Assembly (NCBI GenBank): GCA_015234495.1
Contig: JADGMZ010000003.1
Coordinates: 1 to 8,917, forward strand
Length of the DNA: 8,917 bases
From: Brevundimonas sp.
GTDB lineage: Bacteria > Pseudomonadota > Alphaproteobacteria > Caulobacterales > Caulobacteraceae
Reading direction: 5' to 3'
In this document: positions 8,226 through 8,917 of the stretch, piece by piece
Position numbering within the stretch: the stretch's first letter is position 1
Layout: every line of letters starts with the position of its first letter
Translations under genes and position numbers: made by a program
The notes under the pieces: generated by a model
Told to the model about the DNA's origin: nothing
The model's input: only the letters and a program-made list of their open reading frames with translations
Database searches by the model: none

Positions 8226-8256
8226 AAAAAAAGGGGCGGCGCGAACGCCGCCCCTT
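8226..8256 (-). terminator. Rho-independent terminator for hsp20 (possibly bidirectional)
   Basis: A perfect 11-base stem (AAGGGGCGGCG at 8231-8241 and CGCCGCCCCTT at 8246-8256) closes a four-base loop. Read on the - strand it is followed by a run of seven T (8226-8232, two of them shared with the stem), the standard intrinsic terminator form, 24 bases after the hsp20 stop. On the + strand the same hairpin begins 6 bases after the pentapeptide gene's stop but is followed only by a weak CCGG tract after two T, so it may partly stop that transcript too. Confidence 0.92.
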
Positions 8257-8279
8257 CCGGTTGCTCTGGAGCCGGCCGC

Positions 8280-8744
8280 TCAGGCGGCCTTGCCCTTCTT
8301 GCCTTCGATCAGCTTCGAACCGCCGCCGATCTCGATGCGGCGAGGCTTCAGCGCCTCGGGCAGTTCGCGCTCCAGTTCGATGGCCAGCAGGCCGTTGACC
8401 AGGTCGGCGCCCTTGACGACGACATAGTCGGCCAGCTGGAAGCGGCGCTCGAAGTCGCGCTCGGCCAGGCCGCGGTGCAGGAAGTTCCGCTCGCCGCCGT
8501 CGTCATTGGCGGTCTTGCGACCGGTGACGGTGAGCAGGTTCTCCTTGACCTCGATGTTCAGCTCGTCGGGCTTGAAGCCGGCGACGGCGATCTCGATGCG
8601 ATAGGCGTTCTCGCCCGTGGTCTCGATATTGTAGGGCGGCCAGCCGTTCTCCTGGCTGGTGCGCGCAGCGCTTTCCAGCAGATTGGCCAGGCGGTCGAAG
8701 CCGACGGCCGAACGGTAGAGCGGGGTGAAGTCATAGGTACGCAT
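8280..8744 (-). CDS. Hsp20/IbpA-type small heat shock protein
   Basis: An ATP-independent holdase chaperone that binds unfolding proteins and passes them to DnaK/ClpB. The 154 residues are typical. The N-terminal arm (1-35, with [14 protein letters not shown]) precedes an alpha-crystallin domain at about 36-138. This includes PPYNIE (36-41), [15 protein letters not shown] (48-62), LLTVTGRK (70-77), [17 protein letters not shown] (88-104) and NGLLAIEL (117-124). A C-terminal RRIEI (135-139) supplies the I-x-I motif used in oligomer assembly, followed by a lysine-rich flexible tail. It resembles the IbpA class of alphaproteobacterial sHsps. The ATG is supported by AGGAGG (8750-8755) five bases upstream. 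That site is itself paired in a hairpin, and a sigma-32-like promoter lies about 140-165 bases upstream, suggesting combined transcriptional and translational heat control. A strong terminator follows, so it is probably transcribed alone. Confidence 0.96.
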   Translation of the reverse strand: MRTYDFTPLYRSAVGFDRLANLLESAARTSQENGWPPYNIETTGENAYRIEIAVAGFKPDELNIEVKENLLTVTGRKTANDDGGERNFLHRGLAERDFERRFQLADYVVVKGADLVNGLLAIELERELPEALKPRRIEIGGGSKLIEGKKGKAA

Positions 8745-8746
8745 GT

Positions 8747-8803
8747 CATCCTCCTGAGGATCAGCAAGGTTGAGCCGGCCCTGCGTTTTCGGCCCGGGAC
8801 GGC
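8747..8803 (-). promoter_or_regulatory. ROSE-like RNA thermometer in the hsp20 leader
   Basis: Read on the - strand, the mRNA segment CCUUGCUGA (8761-8769) pairs with UCAGGAGG (8750-8757) across a three-base UCC loop. This gives eight pairs, including one U-G, with a single bulged G. Beyond an A-A mismatch, two further pairs (CA with UG) extend it to 8747-8772. The strand covers the whole Shine-Dalgarno. The UUGCU sequence with an unpaired G opposite AGGAGG is the hallmark of ROSE thermometers known from rhizobial hsp20 genes. A second stem further upstream (GCCGUCCC 8796-8803 with GGGCCGGC 8774-8781, one mismatch) fits the multi-hairpin layout of such leaders. Heat would be expected to melt the lower hairpin and free the ribosome site. 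Found by hand pairing, not by a covariance model. Confidence 0.75.
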
Positions 8804-8882
8804 GGTGGGAGGTCAGCCCCGACGATCCGGTGATCGGCCCCGTCCGGTCTGGAGGACCCGATGTCGGCGTCCTCGTTCAGGG

Positions 8883-8910
8883 ATGTGGGATGGCGAAATG
8901 CGCCGTCAAG
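8883..8910 (-). promoter_or_regulatory. Candidate sigma-32 (RpoH) promoter for hsp20
   Basis: On the - strand CTTGAC (8905-8910) is followed after 15 bases by CCCACAT (8883-8889). This resembles the heat-shock promoter pattern CTTGAA and CCCCAT. Transcription from here would begin near 8875 and leave a leader of roughly 130 bases, room for the ROSE-like structure. The rest of the leader (about 8804-8880) holds only short GC-rich inverted repeats and no reading frame that looks real. The TTGAC could equally serve a housekeeping sigma factor. Confidence 0.5.
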
Positions 8911-8917
8911 GGGCCCC

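Noticed and set aside
6824..8227. A 467-codon - strand frame with a striking QVGAGQVG-like repeat
   Set aside because: The periodicity is simply the complement of the GADL-type pentapeptide codons on the + strand, not an independent repeat protein.

Overview
The window is about 70% GC alphaproteobacterial chromosome. Gene content, protein style (for example the long GlmM-type and PGM/PMM enzymes with Caulobacterales-like sequences) and strong G/C preference at third codon positions suggest Caulobacteraceae, most likely Brevundimonas. This assignment is by recognition and was not computed. No transposase, integrase, tRNA, rRNA or CRISPR array is visible; it reads as ordinary core chromosome with a few unusual details.

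Layout from left to right: glmM (peptidoglycan precursor synthesis, 13-1362, +) is followed 39 bases later by a YeiH-family membrane protein (1402-2436, +). This gene runs head-on into a COG4529-type FAD/NAD(P)-binding protein (2415-3755, -), with a 22-base overlap of their 3' ends. Upstream of the latter on the same strand is a phosphoglucomutase/phosphomannomutase (3842-5341, -). A divergent 176-base intergenic region holds candidate promoters and a small inverted repeat. To its right, gpmA (5518-6237, +) is followed after three bases by a standalone RibD-like deaminase (6241-6879, +). Then come a two-module pentapeptide-repeat protein (6953-8224, +), a strong hairpin terminator (8226-8256, working on the - strand), and an Hsp20/IbpA-type small heat shock protein (8280-8744, -) with a long leader that reaches the window end.

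Several genes share sugar-phosphate and envelope precursor metabolism: GlmM makes GlcN-1-P for UDP-GlcNAc, PGM/PMM makes hexose-1-phosphates for nucleotide sugars and polysaccharide, and GpmA serves glycolysis and gluconeogenesis. The two most interesting signals are as follows. First, the hsp20 leader folds into a ROSE-like hairpin that hides the Shine-Dalgarno behind a U-U-G-C-U strand with a bulged G, downstream of a sigma-32-like promoter. Second, the RibD-like protein keeps a deaminase domain with an altered zinc loop, but its reductase domain is collapsed to what look like its first and last segments.
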